A stretch of DNA of 64,000 nt, from contig DBMO01000007.1 of the NCBI GenBank assembly GCA_002298995.1, positions 36,207 to 100,206 of the forward strand, given 5' to 3'. The notes beneath the pieces were generated by a model. It saw only the letters and a program-made list of their open reading frames with translations, was not told the origin of the DNA and searched no databases. The DNA is from Desulfarculales bacterium UBA696. GTDB taxonomy: Bacteria > Desulfobacterota > Syntrophobacteria > Syntrophobacterales > Syntrophobacteraceae. This document shows, in pieces, positions 43,570 through 52,179 of the stretch (position 1 is the stretch's first letter; the number at the start of each line of letters is the position of its first letter). Both the position numbers and the translations under genes were made by a program.

Positions 43570-45102
43570 CTATGGCAACTCCGTGCGCCCGGATTCCGGC
43601 CACCCGCGGGCAATTTCGAACAGGGTCCTGACCCCAAACCCTGTTGCTCCACGCGGGATCGCGCCACTGTCTTTATCCGTCCAGGCCGTCCCCGCGATAT
43701 CCAGGTGCACCCAGGCAATTTCATTCGGGACGAACTGTTTCAAAAAAATTCCTCCGACTATCGCGCCGGCCGACCTGTCGCCAACGTTTTTCATGTCGGC
43801 CACCTCGCTCTTGAGGGCGTCGAAATAGAAATCCCAGAGTGGGAGGGGCCAGAATTTCTCGCCCATATCTGCTCCGGTCTGCCTGATCAAGCCTATCAGC
43901 TCCTCATTGTTGCCAAGTACGGCTGCGACCTGGTTTCCGAGCGCGATTATGCAAGCCCCGGTAAGGGTTGCGATATCGATTATGGCCGCGGGAGAATATT
44001 TCTTCACGGCGAAGGCAAGCGCATCACAAAGCACTACCCGGCCCTCAGCGTCAGTGCTTATGACCTCGATTGTCTGCCCGGAAAAGGATTTTAGAACATC
44101 CCCGGGCTTGTAGGCACGGCCGTCGGGCATGTTCTCCGTACAGGGAAGAATCCCCACGACCCTGCGCTTCAATCCGCTTCGGCCGATTGCCTCGAAAGCC
44201 CCCAAAACCGATGCCGCGCCGGCCATATCCTGTTTCATGGCATCGAGTTTATCGGGCAATTTGAGCGAGATACCACCGGAATCAAACGTGATCCCCTTGC
44301 CGATGAAAACCAGCGGCGGATCGTTTTCAGTCCCCGGCGGAGCGTGCTCGATGACAATGATATAGGCAGGCTCGCGGCTCCCCTGGGCGACCGCCGCAAA
44401 AGCCCCCATGCCCATGGAGATGGCGGAGTCCAGATCGAGGATTTCGACTTTGAATGAGAATCTTTCGGCCAGCTGCCGCGCGGTTTCAGCGAGGAAGGCG
44501 GGGGTTGCCCGGTTTGCGGGTGAAACTGTGAGGTCCCGTGCCAGTATAACTCCGGCCGCTTCCGACTCGGCAAGCAGGACTGCATCGATCGTGGGGCGGT
44601 CAGGCTCAGCTTCGGACAGAAGCAGGAAGGTTTCGGGGGCAGGCTCCGCCTCGGAGTTCCTGGTCTTCAGTTCACTGAATTTATGGAGTCCTGCAACCGC
44701 TCCGAAAAGGGTCTCGCGCAAAGCGGCGGGGGATTCGAGCGGCAATCCCTCGAAAGCGGCCATGGCGATCCCCGGGCGGGCAACGTTTATTTCCCGGCAC
44801 TTCCTAAGCGCGTGAGCAGCGGCGTTTTTGAGCTTGTCGGATTCGAATCGGTCCGCCGGGCCCAGTCCAGCCAAAATGATCCGCGGAATCCCTTCCTCTC
44901 CCGAAGGGGCGTAGAATACGGCCGTTTCGTTCGGCTTTGCCTGGAAGTCCTTAAGCGCCCCGCTGCCGGAAAGCCATCCTCCTTTTTCTTCCAGGTAGCG
45001 CCTGAACCCCGCCAACGGCTCATCGGCTTTTTCAAAAGCAAAGAATATAATGGCATCCGCATGCCAGTCTTTAACAGGTGCGATTTTCCATTCAATCAGC
45101 AT
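43570..45102 (-). CDS. pepA: Leucyl aminopeptidase (M17 family)
   Basis: 510 residues. The N-terminal macro-like domain is divergent; the C-terminal catalytic domain has the di-metal site and catalytic residues in IGKGITFDSGGISLK (Lys and Asp), DMAGAASVLG and STDAEGRVVLCDAL, the last being the NTDAEGRL signature with Ser replacing Asn. LDIAGTAW near the end is also conserved. It removes N-terminal residues from peptides as a hexamer in the cytoplasm. GAGG lies 6 bases before the ATG. Confidence 0.95.
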   Translation of the reverse strand: MLIEWKIAPVKDWHADAIIFFAFEKADEPLAGFRRYLEEKGGWLSGSGALKDFQAKPNETAVFYAPSGEEGIPRIILAGLGPADRFESDKLKNAAAHALRKCREINVARPGIAMAAFEGLPLESPAALRETLFGAVAGLHKFSELKTRNSEAEPAPETFLLLSEAEPDRPTIDAVLLAESEAAGVILARDLTVSPANRATPAFLAETARQLAERFSFKVEILDLDSAISMGMGAFAAVAQGSREPAYIIVIEHAPPGTENDPPLVFIGKGITFDSGGISLKLPDKLDAMKQDMAGAASVLGAFEAIGRSGLKRRVVGILPCTENMPDGRAYKPGDVLKSFSGQTIEVISTDAEGRVVLCDALAFAVKKYSPAAIIDIATLTGACIIALGNQVAAVLGNNEELIGLIRQTGADMGEKFWPLPLWDFYFDALKSEVADMKNVGDRSAGAIVGGIFLKQFVPNEIAWVHLDIAGTAWTDKDSGAIPRGATGFGVRTLFEIARGWPESGRTELP

Positions 45103-45163
45103 CAGCAGGCCTCATTATAAAGTCGATGGATATTTACAATATACATATTGATAATTGCCAGTC

Positions 45164-45253
45164 CAAGGGATTTAAGAAATTAAGGAATGTAAGGGATTAA
45201 GGCAACGGTGGAAGATGCGGTCATTAGGAAGTGAGGAATTTTGGAATTGAGGC
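45164..45253. repeat. Purine-rich AAGGGATTAAGGAATT-type degenerate tract
   Basis: The gap between pepA and serC contains a degenerate run of AAGGGATTTAAG, AAGGAATGTAAGGG and GAGGAATTTTGG units. Similar tracts lie at 47018-47130 and 53931-53971. They have no coding potential and are probably decayed short tandem repeats. Confidence 0.5.
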
Positions 45254-45305
45254 ACGCTCGCGGGTCTGCCCGGCATTCCCGCACCGTGATCAGGCCAAAA
45301 AAGCA

Positions 45306-45334
45306 TTGACAAAAACAGGCCTCGCATTTAGCGT
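45306..45334 (+). promoter_or_regulatory. Candidate promoter of serC
   Basis: A consensus TTGACA (45306-45311) followed after 17 bases by TAGCGT (45329-45334), which keeps only the key T, A and final T of the -10 box. It lies about 55 bases before the serC ATG. The -35 is strong, the -10 weak. Confidence 0.4.
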
Positions 45335-45388
45335 TTCCGCTCATCATTTTTGGACGAATGCTACAGAGAGAGATTACAGGAGATCGAG

Positions 45389-46471
45389 ATGAGTCGTATT
45401 TTCAACTTCAATGCCGGACCTGCCGCCCTGCCACTCAAAGTGCTCGAACAGGTCAAAGCGGAAACGCTCGACTTCCGGGGTACCGGAATGTCGATTCTCG
45501 AAATAAGCCACCGCTCGAAGTTTTTTGAACAGGTGCTGGACGACGCCATTGACAGGACCAGGCGATTGCTTGGCCTTAACAAAAGCTACCACGTTCTCTT
45601 CCTGCAGGGAGGCGCAAGCCTTCAGTTTTCCATGATCCCGATGAACCTCGCGGTGGCCGGAAAACCTGTCGATTACGTGGATACCGGCACCTGGGCTACC
45701 CGGGCCATCAAGGAAGCACGCAATCTCGGAAAGGATGTGCGGGTTGTCGCTAGCTCCGAGGACAAGGAGTACACCCACATTCCCGAAAATGTGCCTGTAG
45801 ACCGCGATGCGGCTTACCTGCACATAACTTCCAACAATACCATCCGCGGTACCCAGTGGCGCGATTTTCCGGACTCAGGCGGGGTTCCCATAATATCAGA
45901 CATGTCATCGGACATTTTTAGCCGCCGCTTCGACCCGAAGCCCTTCGGAATGATTTACGCCGGCGCCCAGAAAAACCTCGGCCCAGCCGGCGTAACTCTC
46001 GTCATAATCCGGGAGGACCTGCTCGAACGCGTTCCCAAAGAGCTTCCCACAATGCTCCGCTACACAACTTACTCGGAGAATAAGTCGCTCTACAATACGC
46101 CGCCCTGCTTCGCAATTTACGTGGCGGACCTCGTGCTCGAATGGATCGAGGAAACCATCGGCGGACTCGATGCGATGCAGAAGACAAACGATGAGAAGGC
46201 AAGAATCATCTACGGCTATATTGACTCCCAGGATTTCTACCGCGGGACCGCCAGGCCCGATTCACGATCAAAGATGAATGTGACCTTCCGGCTGCCGGAC
46301 CCCGAGCTTGAGAAGCAGTTCCTGGCCGAAGCCGGGGCTGCTGGACTCGGCGGATTAAAAGGCCACCGCTCGGTTGGCGGATTCCGCGCTTCCATTTACA
46401 ATTCAGTGACAGTCGAGGCTGTAAAAGCGCTTGTCAGCTTCATGAAAGACTTCGCCGCCAAAAGAGGATAA
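45389..46471 (+). CDS. serC: Phosphoserine aminotransferase
   Basis: 360 residues, standard family length. MSRIFNFNAGPAALPLKVLEQ is the typical start; the PLP-binding lysine is in YAGAQKNLGPAG, and GGLKGHRSVGGFRASIYN is the conserved C-terminal substrate loop. It converts 3-phosphohydroxypyruvate and glutamate to phosphoserine in serine biosynthesis, and may also act in pyridoxine biosynthesis. The ATG at 45389 with AGGAGAT upstream is preferred over a 13-residue longer start. The rest of the serine pathway is not in the window. Confidence 0.97.
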   Translation: MSRIFNFNAGPAALPLKVLEQVKAETLDFRGTGMSILEISHRSKFFEQVLDDAIDRTRRLLGLNKSYHVLFLQGGASLQFSMIPMNLAVAGKPVDYVDTGTWATRAIKEARNLGKDVRVVASSEDKEYTHIPENVPVDRDAAYLHITSNNTIRGTQWRDFPDSGGVPIISDMSSDIFSRRFDPKPFGMIYAGAQKNLGPAGVTLVIIREDLLERVPKELPTMLRYTTYSENKSLYNTPPCFAIYVADLVLEWIEETIGGLDAMQKTNDEKARIIYGYIDSQDFYRGTARPDSRSKMNVTFRLPDPELEKQFLAEAGAAGLGGLKGHRSVGGFRASIYNSVTVEAVKALVSFMKDFAAKRG

Positions 46472-46504
46472 GCCTTCTCAGGCGGTTCCGTGATAATCAT
46501 GTGG

Positions 46505-46524
46505 GGCAGGCTTTCCAGCCTGCC
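46505..46524. repeat. GGCAGGCT-TTCC-AGCCTGCC palindrome
   Basis: Perfect 8-bp stem with a TTCC tetraloop between serC and the thioesterase gene. It belongs to the same family as 38811, 50348, 58621 and 58669. It lies 28 bases before the thioesterase start, so it would sit in that gene's leader if the two are cotranscribed. Confidence 0.75.
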
Positions 46525-46551
46525 TCAACCTTTTTGGGGAGACATCAGGAA

Positions 46552-47028
46552 ATGTCGCAAAGAAAAAAGGCGGCTCCTGAATATACCGGGCCGCACCAGT
46601 TCACCATGCCGGGATGGATTAGCTGCGCTCCTTTCGAGAGGCTGCTCGGCATAAGCATAGTCGAGGCAGCCGAAGGCCGGGCGGTCCTCGAGATGCCTTT
46701 TGTGATCGACCTGGCCCAGGGAGGCGGCCTCATGCACGGCGGCGCCCTGATAAGCCTTGCCGATACCGCGGTCGTTATGGCCATTAAGACACTGGTCCCG
46801 GCAGGGTCGCACTTCGCGACAATCGCCCTGGAAGCGAAATACCTCGCGCCGGTCAAGCAGGGGAAAGTCACGGCAAGGGCCGAAGTATTGGAGCGGGAAG
46901 GCAGAATCCTAAAGGGCCGCGCAATCGTCTATGACGATCAGGACCGCGCAGTCATGGAATTTTCCTCGACCTTCAAAATCGCAAGGGACACAAAGATCAG
47001 GGGGATAATCTTTGAAGACGGGGATTGA
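46552..47028 (+). CDS. PaaI-type hotdog-fold thioesterase
   Basis: 158 residues from the ATG at 46552; a longer frame would translate the palindrome at 46505 and is unlikely. Hotdog-fold features: PFERLLGISIVEAAEGRAVLEMPF, then GGGLMHGGALISLADTAVVMAI (the HGG segment and the acidic catalytic residue), and FATIALEAKYLAPVKQGKVTARA. It probably hydrolyses acyl- or aryl-CoA esters. It lies 80 bases after serC on the same strand with no clear functional link to it. Confidence 0.88.
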   Translation: MSQRKKAAPEYTGPHQFTMPGWISCAPFERLLGISIVEAAEGRAVLEMPFVIDLAQGGGLMHGGALISLADTAVVMAIKTLVPAGSHFATIALEAKYLAPVKQGKVTARAEVLEREGRILKGRAIVYDDQDRAVMEFSSTFKIARDTKIRGIIFEDGD

Positions 47029-47133
47029 GGGATTGGAAAATTTGAGAGCCGGCACTTAAGAAATCATCGATCTATGGTTCGCAAATCTTTGAATTCCAAA
47101 ATCCCCCAATTCCTAGACTCCTCGATTAGAACC
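47018..47133. repeat. Purine/pyrimidine-rich inverted tract between convergent genes
   Basis: Between the thioesterase stop and the rsmI stop the sequence has GGGATTGAGGGATTGG on the left and its pyrimidine complement CCAAAATCCCCCAATTCC on the right, giving a loose inverted arrangement. It could act as a bidirectional transcription stop. It resembles the tracts at 45164 and 53931. Confidence 0.4.
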
Positions 47134-48033
47134 TCGCATCTCGATTGCTGCCGTGTATGCAGTTCGGCGGGGGATGTTGAATTTGGCGGCAATGATTGAG
47201 GCGGCCTCCTTCGATGAAATACCGCCGGCGACAAGCTTTTCCAGTTCTTCCTTCCAATCTTCCGGGCACGATTCCGGGTCCGCTTTTCCGGCCGACGCAC
47301 CCTGGCCCGCTACCCCTTCAACCACCAGGGTCACCTCGCCCCGCACCTCGCCAGCGAAATGGGCCAATGCCTCTGATACTCGGCCACGGAATACCTCTTC
47401 GTGGATTTTCGTTAGTTCTCTTGCAACGGCGACGCGGCGGTCGCCCCAGGAATCGAGGATGTCTTTGAGCATTTTTGCGAGTCTTTTTGGCGACTCGTAC
47501 ATTATGACCGTCATGGGCAGCGAAGCATTTTCGCTAAAGAAAAGTCGCCTTTGGGAGCCTCTGGGCGGAGGAAAGCCAAGAAAACAAAACGGATGGGATG
47601 GAAGCCCGGATACCACCAAGGCCGAGATAACGGCCGAAGGGCCGGGAATCGGGATCGGCTCGATACCGTTTTCGAGTGCCGCTTCGACGAGCAAAGCCCC
47701 CGGATCTGATATTCCAGGGGTGCCGGCGTCAGTCACAACAGCGACACTCGAACCCGCCTCGATCTTTTCGAGCAGTTCGCCACCGCGCTGCCTGGCATTG
47801 TTTTCGTGGTAGCTTATGAGCGGTTTATGGATATCGTACCTGGAAAGGAGTTTTCGGGTGTGTCGGGTATCTTCGGCCGCGATCAGGTCGACGCAGCGGA
47901 GGGTCTCAAGCGCCCTCAGAGTTATATCGGAAAGATTTCCGATGGGCGTCGAGACAATGTAGAGTTTTCCATTCGCGCGGCCTTCAAGGCCCGTTTCGGG
48001 GCGGTTCTTATCACCAGCGGGCTTCGAAAGCAT
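47113..48033 (-). CDS. rsmI: 16S rRNA (cytidine-1402-2'-O)-methyltransferase
   Basis: 306 residues of the tetrapyrrole-methylase fold: GKLYIVSTPIGNLSDITLRALETL, AEDTRHTRKLL, SYHENN, VTDAGTPGISDPG and IPGPSAVISAL are the RsmI signature blocks. It methylates the ribose of C1402 in the ribosomal decoding centre. It overlaps yraN by 23 bases at its start and is the last gene of the ffh-rpsP translation cluster. Confidence 0.95.
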   Translation of the reverse strand: MLSKPAGDKNRPETGLEGRANGKLYIVSTPIGNLSDITLRALETLRCVDLIAAEDTRHTRKLLSRYDIHKPLISYHENNARQRGGELLEKIEAGSSVAVVTDAGTPGISDPGALLVEAALENGIEPIPIPGPSAVISALVVSGLPSHPFCFLGFPPPRGSQRRLFFSENASLPMTVIMYESPKRLAKMLKDILDSWGDRRVAVARELTKIHEEVFRGRVSEALAHFAGEVRGEVTLVVEGVAGQGASAGKADPESCPEDWKEELEKLVAGGISSKEAASIIAAKFNIPRRTAYTAAIEMRGSNRGV

Positions 48034-48382
48034 TCACGATCCAGTTTATTTCGGGCTCTTCCCCGTTCCACCTGATTGTGACCACGTCGATTCTGGCCGA
48101 AGAGTTCCCCAGCCCCTTTTTCTTGAGATACCACCGAGCGGCGTGGAGGATCTTCTTCTGCTTCACACCCGAAACGGATTCTTCGGCGGTCACGAGGCCT
48201 CCGGCCCGGCGCGTTCTCACCTCGACGAAAACGACCGTTTTGCCGTCCCCGGCTATAATGTCGATTTCCCCTCCGGGGCACCTGAAGTTTCGATCCAGGA
48301 TCTTCATCCCGCTTCGGGAAAGGAATTTGGCAGCCTCGTCCTCGCCGTTCCTACCCCTCAAGAATCGGCTCATCCCCATCAT
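48011..48382 (-). CDS. yraN: YraN-family (UPF0102) endonuclease-like protein
   Basis: 123 residues from the ATG at 48382 (GGAG 7 bases upstream). RGRNGEDEAAKFLSRSGMKILDRNFRCPGGEIDIIAGDGKTVVFVEVRTR carries the nuclease-like E...GEIDII...VFVEVK pattern. The family resembles Holliday-junction resolvases; its cellular role is not settled. It overlaps both neighbours, rnhB upstream and rsmI downstream. Confidence 0.93.
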   Translation of the reverse strand: MMGMSRFLRGRNGEDEAAKFLSRSGMKILDRNFRCPGGEIDIIAGDGKTVVFVEVRTRRAGGLVTAEESVSGVKQKKILHAARWYLKKKGLGNSSARIDVVTIRWNGEEPEINWIVNAFEARW

Positions 48383-48986
48383 ATTCGCACTCCGATTCGT
48401 CAAAAAGGCAGCCAAAACTTAGCCTGTGCAGCGGACATGGACCGTACTCGCGGATGGCTTTCCGGTGCCGGGGGGTCGCGTAGCCCTTGTGCGAATCAAA
48501 CCCATACTGGGGATAGACCTCGTGGCACTCGCACATGATCCGGTCCCGATGAACCTTGGCTAGAACCGAGGCGGCGGCGATCGAAAGCGAGAGGAAATCT
48601 CCCCGCGGTATTCCAACCTGTTCTATATTGAGGGGAAGCTTGTAAGGGCCGTCGATCAGCAGAAAGTCGGGCCTTGCACCCAACTGCTCGACTGCCAGCA
48701 TCATTGCCTGGAAGGATGCTTGAAGGATATTTATCCTGTCTATTTCGACGTTGTCCACCACGCCGATTCCGAAGGCGGTGGCGGTTGCGCGGATCTTCTT
48801 GTCGAATTTTTCCCTTTGCTCGCGGTTCAGGAGCTTGGAGTCGGTTAACCCAGGCAGGCGCACCCACTTGGGCAGGATAACCGCGGCCGCAACGACCGGA
48901 CCGGCGAGCGGCCCCCTCCCCGCCTCATCAATTCCGGAAATCAAAGAAAAACCCCGCCGAAGGGCCTGCTTCTCGTAGAGCCGCAT
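48351..48986 (-). CDS. rnhB: Ribonuclease HII
   Basis: 211 residues from the ATG at 48986. Active-site acids are in SGIDEAGRGPLAGPVVAAAV (Asp-Glu), TDSKLL, LLIDGPYKLP and SIAAASVLAKVHRDR. It cleaves RNA in RNA-DNA hybrids and removes misincorporated ribonucleotides. An in-frame extension to 49244 adds 86 low-similarity residues and is rejected as start. The C-terminus overlaps yraN by 32 bases. Confidence 0.95.
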   Translation of the reverse strand: MRLYEKQALRRGFSLISGIDEAGRGPLAGPVVAAAVILPKWVRLPGLTDSKLLNREQREKFDKKIRATATAFGIGVVDNVEIDRINILQASFQAMMLAVEQLGARPDFLLIDGPYKLPLNIEQVGIPRGDFLSLSIAAASVLAKVHRDRIMCECHEVYPQYGFDSHKGYATPRHRKAIREYGPCPLHRLSFGCLFDESECEYDGDEPILEG

Positions 48987-49209
48987 GTCCACCGCCGGGG
49001 TTTTTATCGCTTTCCTGGGCACGGCGTTATCTCGAAATTCATGAGTTGAGCGCTGCGTGGCAGGATCTGCTGGCAGCCGGACCCGAAGGACCAGCCTCTT
49101 CCGCTGCCCGATTAGAATCGGGGAAATTCTTTCAGCCTGCCGGCCTGCCGCGGGGTCAGGCCGTAAGGCCCGCCCGTAAACTTGATCCGGATCGAATCCG
49201 GCAGGTAAT

Positions 49210-49575
49210 CTAATCTTTGGCTTTGGCCGGCTCGCGCTTTTCACGAATTCTTGCAGCCTTTCCGACCCGATTGCGCAGGTAGTAGAGCCTGGACCTGCGG
49301 ATGCGGCCGCGACGCAGAATTTCTATGCGCTCGATCTGGGGCGAATGCACGGGGAAAATTCTTTCAACCCCCACGCCGTAGGAGACTTTGCGCACCGTAA
49401 CCGTTGCTCCCATCTTAGCCCTGTGTGCGCGGATCACCACGCCCTCGAAAATCTGGATGCGCTCCTTGTCGCCTTCGCGGATCTTGACATGAACCTTTAC
49501 CGTATCGCCAATCCTGAAAGCGGGGATGTCCACCCGCATGTGATCTCTTTCAATCATCTCGAGCATGCTTGCCAT
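49210..49575 (-). CDS. rplS: 50S ribosomal protein L19
   Basis: 121 residues: HMRVDIPAFRIGDTVKVHVKIREGDKERIQIFEGVVIR and RRGRIRRSRLYYLRNRVGKAARI are the L19 signature. It sits at the 30S-50S interface. A strong AGGAGGATTTACAA leader precedes the ATG. The position after trmD and the RNA methyltransferase gene is classical. Confidence 0.98.
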   Translation of the reverse strand: MASMLEMIERDHMRVDIPAFRIGDTVKVHVKIREGDKERIQIFEGVVIRAHRAKMGATVTVRKVSYGVGVERIFPVHSPQIERIEILRRGRIRRSRLYYLRNRVGKAARIREKREPAKAKD

Positions 49576-49727
49576 TTGTAAATCCTCCTAGCGGATATGA
49601 ACAGGGTGGCCCCCAAACCCATATACGAGCGACAAGGAGCGGCATTTAGCCGCAAAGGGTCGTGAAATCACTCCTGATAATATAATGCGGCCCTGCGGAA
49701 AGATTCCATGTGGACCGTGGTTAACCC

Positions 49728-50294
49728 TTACAATTTCCACTTTCCCAGCAGCCGGTCCATGATAATAGCAACGGCGGAACGTACCGGGAGATGGTTATAC
49801 GAACCGGTGCCCGCAATCGGGTCGAGCACCGCGTCAGCGTGTTCGAAAACAGCGGGAGCAAGTCCCCAGCCGGTACCGAAAAGCAGCAAGAAAGGCCGCT
49901 CCTCCCGATCCAGATGCTCCCGTGCATCCAGGTGGGAGAGGGATTCGTCTTCCTTTCTCGCCGTGGTCGCCCACACAATTGGCTGCTTGCCGGTCCGAAG
50001 CATGATATCGCGTTGGGCCGAAGGGATATCCTCGACCACCCGCAGAAGCTTTAAAGCCTCTCGCCTCTCGGGCAGCAGTTCGCCTCCCCTGCCCTCGATC
50101 CAGTGGGCGGTGAGCCGATTTGAAAGGGCCTGCTGGTCCTTTAGAGGCGTTACTATATAAACGGCTGGAATGCCGTAAGTTCGACACGACCGGGCAAGGT
50201 CGTGCAGGTCCAGGTTCGTTATGGCCGAAGCTATCGTCTCACCCGTCCGGTTGAGCACGGGGTAATGAACCAGTGCGATATAGAGGGGCGCCAT
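49728..50294 (-). CDS. SPOUT-type RNA methyltransferase (Methyltrn_RNA_4 family)
   Basis: 188 residues. MAPLYIALVHYPVLNRTGETIASAITNLDLHDLARSCRTYG and the C-terminal knot region FLLLFGTGWGLAPAVFEHADAVLDPIAGTGSYNHLPVRSAVAII match the family usually placed between trmD and rplS in Gram-negative anaerobes. It is expected to be SAM-dependent, but the target RNA is not established. AAGGGA lies before the ATG. Confidence 0.87.
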   Translation of the reverse strand: MAPLYIALVHYPVLNRTGETIASAITNLDLHDLARSCRTYGIPAVYIVTPLKDQQALSNRLTAHWIEGRGGELLPERREALKLLRVVEDIPSAQRDIMLRTGKQPIVWATTARKEDESLSHLDAREHLDREERPFLLLFGTGWGLAPAVFEHADAVLDPIAGTGSYNHLPVRSAVAIIMDRLLGKWKL

Positions 50295-50347
50295 CCAAAT
50301 TCCCTTCGCGAATAACGGCGGCCCCGGCCGCTTCTAACATTCAGTGC

Positions 50348-50372
50348 GGGGCAGTCTGGAAAGGCCTGCCCC
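50348..50372. repeat. GGGGCAG palindrome family copy between trmD and the RNA methyltransferase
   Basis: GGGGCAG (50348-50354) pairs with CTGCCCC (50366-50372) around an 11-base loop. It interrupts the 98-bp gap inside the translation cluster and may modulate polarity between the upstream and downstream genes. Confidence 0.65.
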
Positions 50373-50392
50373 ATAAAATACCTTCGGGATGA

Positions 50393-51130
50393 CTATTTCC
50401 GAGCCTCTTCCCGCGCGGCTTCGAGCAGAGCAAGGTCTTCATCCGAGAGTTCAAGGCGCGCAAAAAGGTCCGGACGGCGGATCTTCGTTCTGAGAAGCGC
50501 CTGCCCCCTCCGCCATCGCCTTATGATTTCATGGTTTCCCGACAGCAGCACCTGAGGGACCGTCAGGCCCTCAAAATTCTGAGGCCTGGTATACTGGGGA
50601 AATTCCAGGACCGCTTCGCTGAAAGAATCCGAGCCGGCCGAGCCGGCATTTCCCAAGGCCCCGGGGATAAGGCGCGTAACAGCGTCTACAATTATCATCG
50701 CAGCGAGTTCGCCGCCGGTCAGGATATAGTCCCCTATCGAGAGCTGGTCGTCTGTGAAATGATCGGCCACCCTCTCGTCAACGCCCTCATACCGGCCGCA
50801 GATAAGAATAATCCTGGAAAGCCCGCTGAGTTCGCGAGCGATTTCTTGAGTAAACAGCCGGCCTTGCGGGCTTAGCAAAATGGTCCTCGCGGGCGGGCCG
50901 TCAGTCTTGATCGCGCCAAGGGCCGCCACTATCGGCTCGGGCTTCATTACCATGCCCTCCCCGCCTCCGAACGGCCGGTCATCAGTCATCTGGTGCTTAT
51001 CCAGCGCGTAGTCGCGGATATTATGCACCCGCACATCAATGAGGCCACGCTCGCGCGCCTTTCCCAATATGCTCTCATCCAGCGGGGATTCAAACATTGC
51101 CGGGAAAATCGTCAGGATGTCAAAGACCAT
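50393..51130 (-). CDS. trmD: tRNA (guanine-37-N1)-methyltransferase
   Basis: 245 residues, full length. SPLDESILGKARERGLIDV, DDRPFGGGEGMVMKPEP, LLSPQGRLFTQEIARELS, LICGRYEGVDERV and SIGDYILTGGELAAMIIVDAV form the SPOUT trefoil knot. It methylates G37 of tRNAs to prevent frameshifts. The start abuts the rimM stop with no gap, so expression is coupled. Confidence 0.97.
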   Translation of the reverse strand: MVFDILTIFPAMFESPLDESILGKARERGLIDVRVHNIRDYALDKHQMTDDRPFGGGEGMVMKPEPIVAALGAIKTDGPPARTILLSPQGRLFTQEIARELSGLSRIILICGRYEGVDERVADHFTDDQLSIGDYILTGGELAAMIIVDAVTRLIPGALGNAGSAGSDSFSEAVLEFPQYTRPQNFEGLTVPQVLLSGNHEIIRRWRRGQALLRTKIRRPDLFARLELSDEDLALLEAAREEARK

Positions 51131-51646
51131 CTATTCAAGGCCTTCCGGCAAATCCACGGTCATTTTCTTCACTTCGAGGTCAACTTCGACGATGACGTCC
51201 TCGATTGCCGGCACCAGGATCTCTTTGCCTTCTTTTTCAACGACATAGACGTCGTTGCTTCCGGTCTCCAGTATGGAGCGGATGGCCCCCAGGTCTTCAC
51301 CTTTCCTGGTTTCGACCCGTAACCCGATAAGCTGGTAATGGTAATACTCACCATCGGGAAGGGCCGGCAGCCGGTCTTCGGGAACGAACAGCTCTTTTCC
51401 CGCCATTTCCCGGGCCTGATCCAGGTCCTTCAGTTCCTCGAAGATGCCGATATAGCCCTGCTTTCGGCCCCCAAGGCTTACCAGGGTGATTTCACGCTCC
51501 GCCGCTCCATCAGAAGTGACGAATATGAGTGTGTCCCCTGCGCTGAATTGGCCGAGTGTGTCGCCGTAAGGAAAAATTTTTACCGCGCCCCTGACCCCAT
51601 GGGGTTTGACTACCCGTCCGACGGGTATCAGACACGATTTCTTCAT
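51131..51646 (-). CDS. rimM: 16S rRNA processing protein RimM
   Basis: 171 residues with an N-terminal RimM barrel (IPVGRVVKPHGVRGAVKIFPYGD) and a C-terminal PRC barrel (YYHYQLIGLRVETRKGEDLG, EILVPAIEDVIVEVDL). It binds S19 during maturation of the 30S head. It lies between khpA and trmD in the usual order. Confidence 0.95.
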   Translation of the reverse strand: MKKSCLIPVGRVVKPHGVRGAVKIFPYGDTLGQFSAGDTLIFVTSDGAAEREITLVSLGGRKQGYIGIFEELKDLDQAREMAGKELFVPEDRLPALPDGEYYHYQLIGLRVETRKGEDLGAIRSILETGSNDVYVVEKEGKEILVPAIEDVIVEVDLEVKKMTVDLPEGLE

Positions 51647-51652
51647 GCAGTG

Positions 51653-51886
51653 CTATTCTATTATTTCCAGGACAGCCCGTTTTCTAATCTTGGTGGAAGC
51701 AGCGCTGAGGATCGTCCTCATGGCGCGCGCCGTGCGGCCCTGCTTTCCTATTACCTTACCCAGATCCTCTTTAGCCACCCGGAGCTCTATTACCGAGGTT
51801 TGTTCGCCCTCGATTTCGGAAACCCGCACCTTCTCAGGATTGTCAACCAATGCCCGCGCCATAAACTCGATCAGTTCCTTCAACAT
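51653..51886 (-). CDS. khpA: KH-domain RNA-binding protein KhpA
   Basis: 77 residues from the ATG at 51886 (GGAGG 5 bases upstream). A single type II KH domain with the GxxG loop in DLGKVIGKQGRTARAMRTIL. It is typically encoded right after rpsP, as here, and binds many RNAs. It overlaps no neighbour; rimM starts 6 bases after its stop. Confidence 0.95.
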   Translation of the reverse strand: MLKELIEFMARALVDNPEKVRVSEIEGEQTSVIELRVAKEDLGKVIGKQGRTARAMRTILSAASTKIRKRAVLEIIE

Positions 51887-51942
51887 TGTGGCCTCCGGAT
51901 ATAATCGCTGCAATTATGCATCGAGGAGTTGTAGCTGCCAGT

Positions 51943-52179
51943 TTACCCGTGCTTTTTTATGAGATTCTGAACAGTATCGGTCGGCTTGGCGCCCTGATCG
52001 AGCCAGTACTTCAGCCTATCCTTATCTATCCGGACTTCAGCAGCCTGCGGCAGCGGATTGTAGATTCCGATCTTTTCGATAAAACGGCCGTCGCGGGGCG
52101 CTTCCGAAGAAGCAACGACGATGCTGTAAAACGGCCTTTTCTTCCTTCCGCCGCGAGCCAAACGAATTTTTACCGCCAT
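51943..52179 (-). CDS. rpsP: 30S ribosomal protein S16
   Basis: 78 residues: MAVKIRLARGGRKKRPFYSIVVA and FIEKIGIYNPLP are diagnostic. It supports 16S rRNA folding in the 30S body. GGAGG lies 8 bases before the ATG. The gap to ffh upstream is 271 bases with no gene and may contain an internal promoter. Confidence 0.98.
   Translation of the reverse strand: MAVKIRLARGGRKKRPFYSIVVASSEAPRDGRFIEKIGIYNPLPQAAEVRIDKDRLKYWLDQGAKPTDTVQNLIKKHG

Noticed and set aside
43128..43724. 198-codon minus-strand frame between pepA and the HAD gene
   Set aside because: It enters pepA in another frame, covers a palindrome pair, and has no ribosome binding site or recognisable domain.
46501..46551. Longer start of the thioesterase gene
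   Set aside because: It would translate the palindrome at 46505-46524; the ATG at 46552 gives the usual family length.
48987..49244. 86-residue N-terminal extension of ribonuclease HII
   Set aside because: Low-similarity, Arg/Pro-rich sequence; the family starts shortly before the SGIDEAGRG motif.
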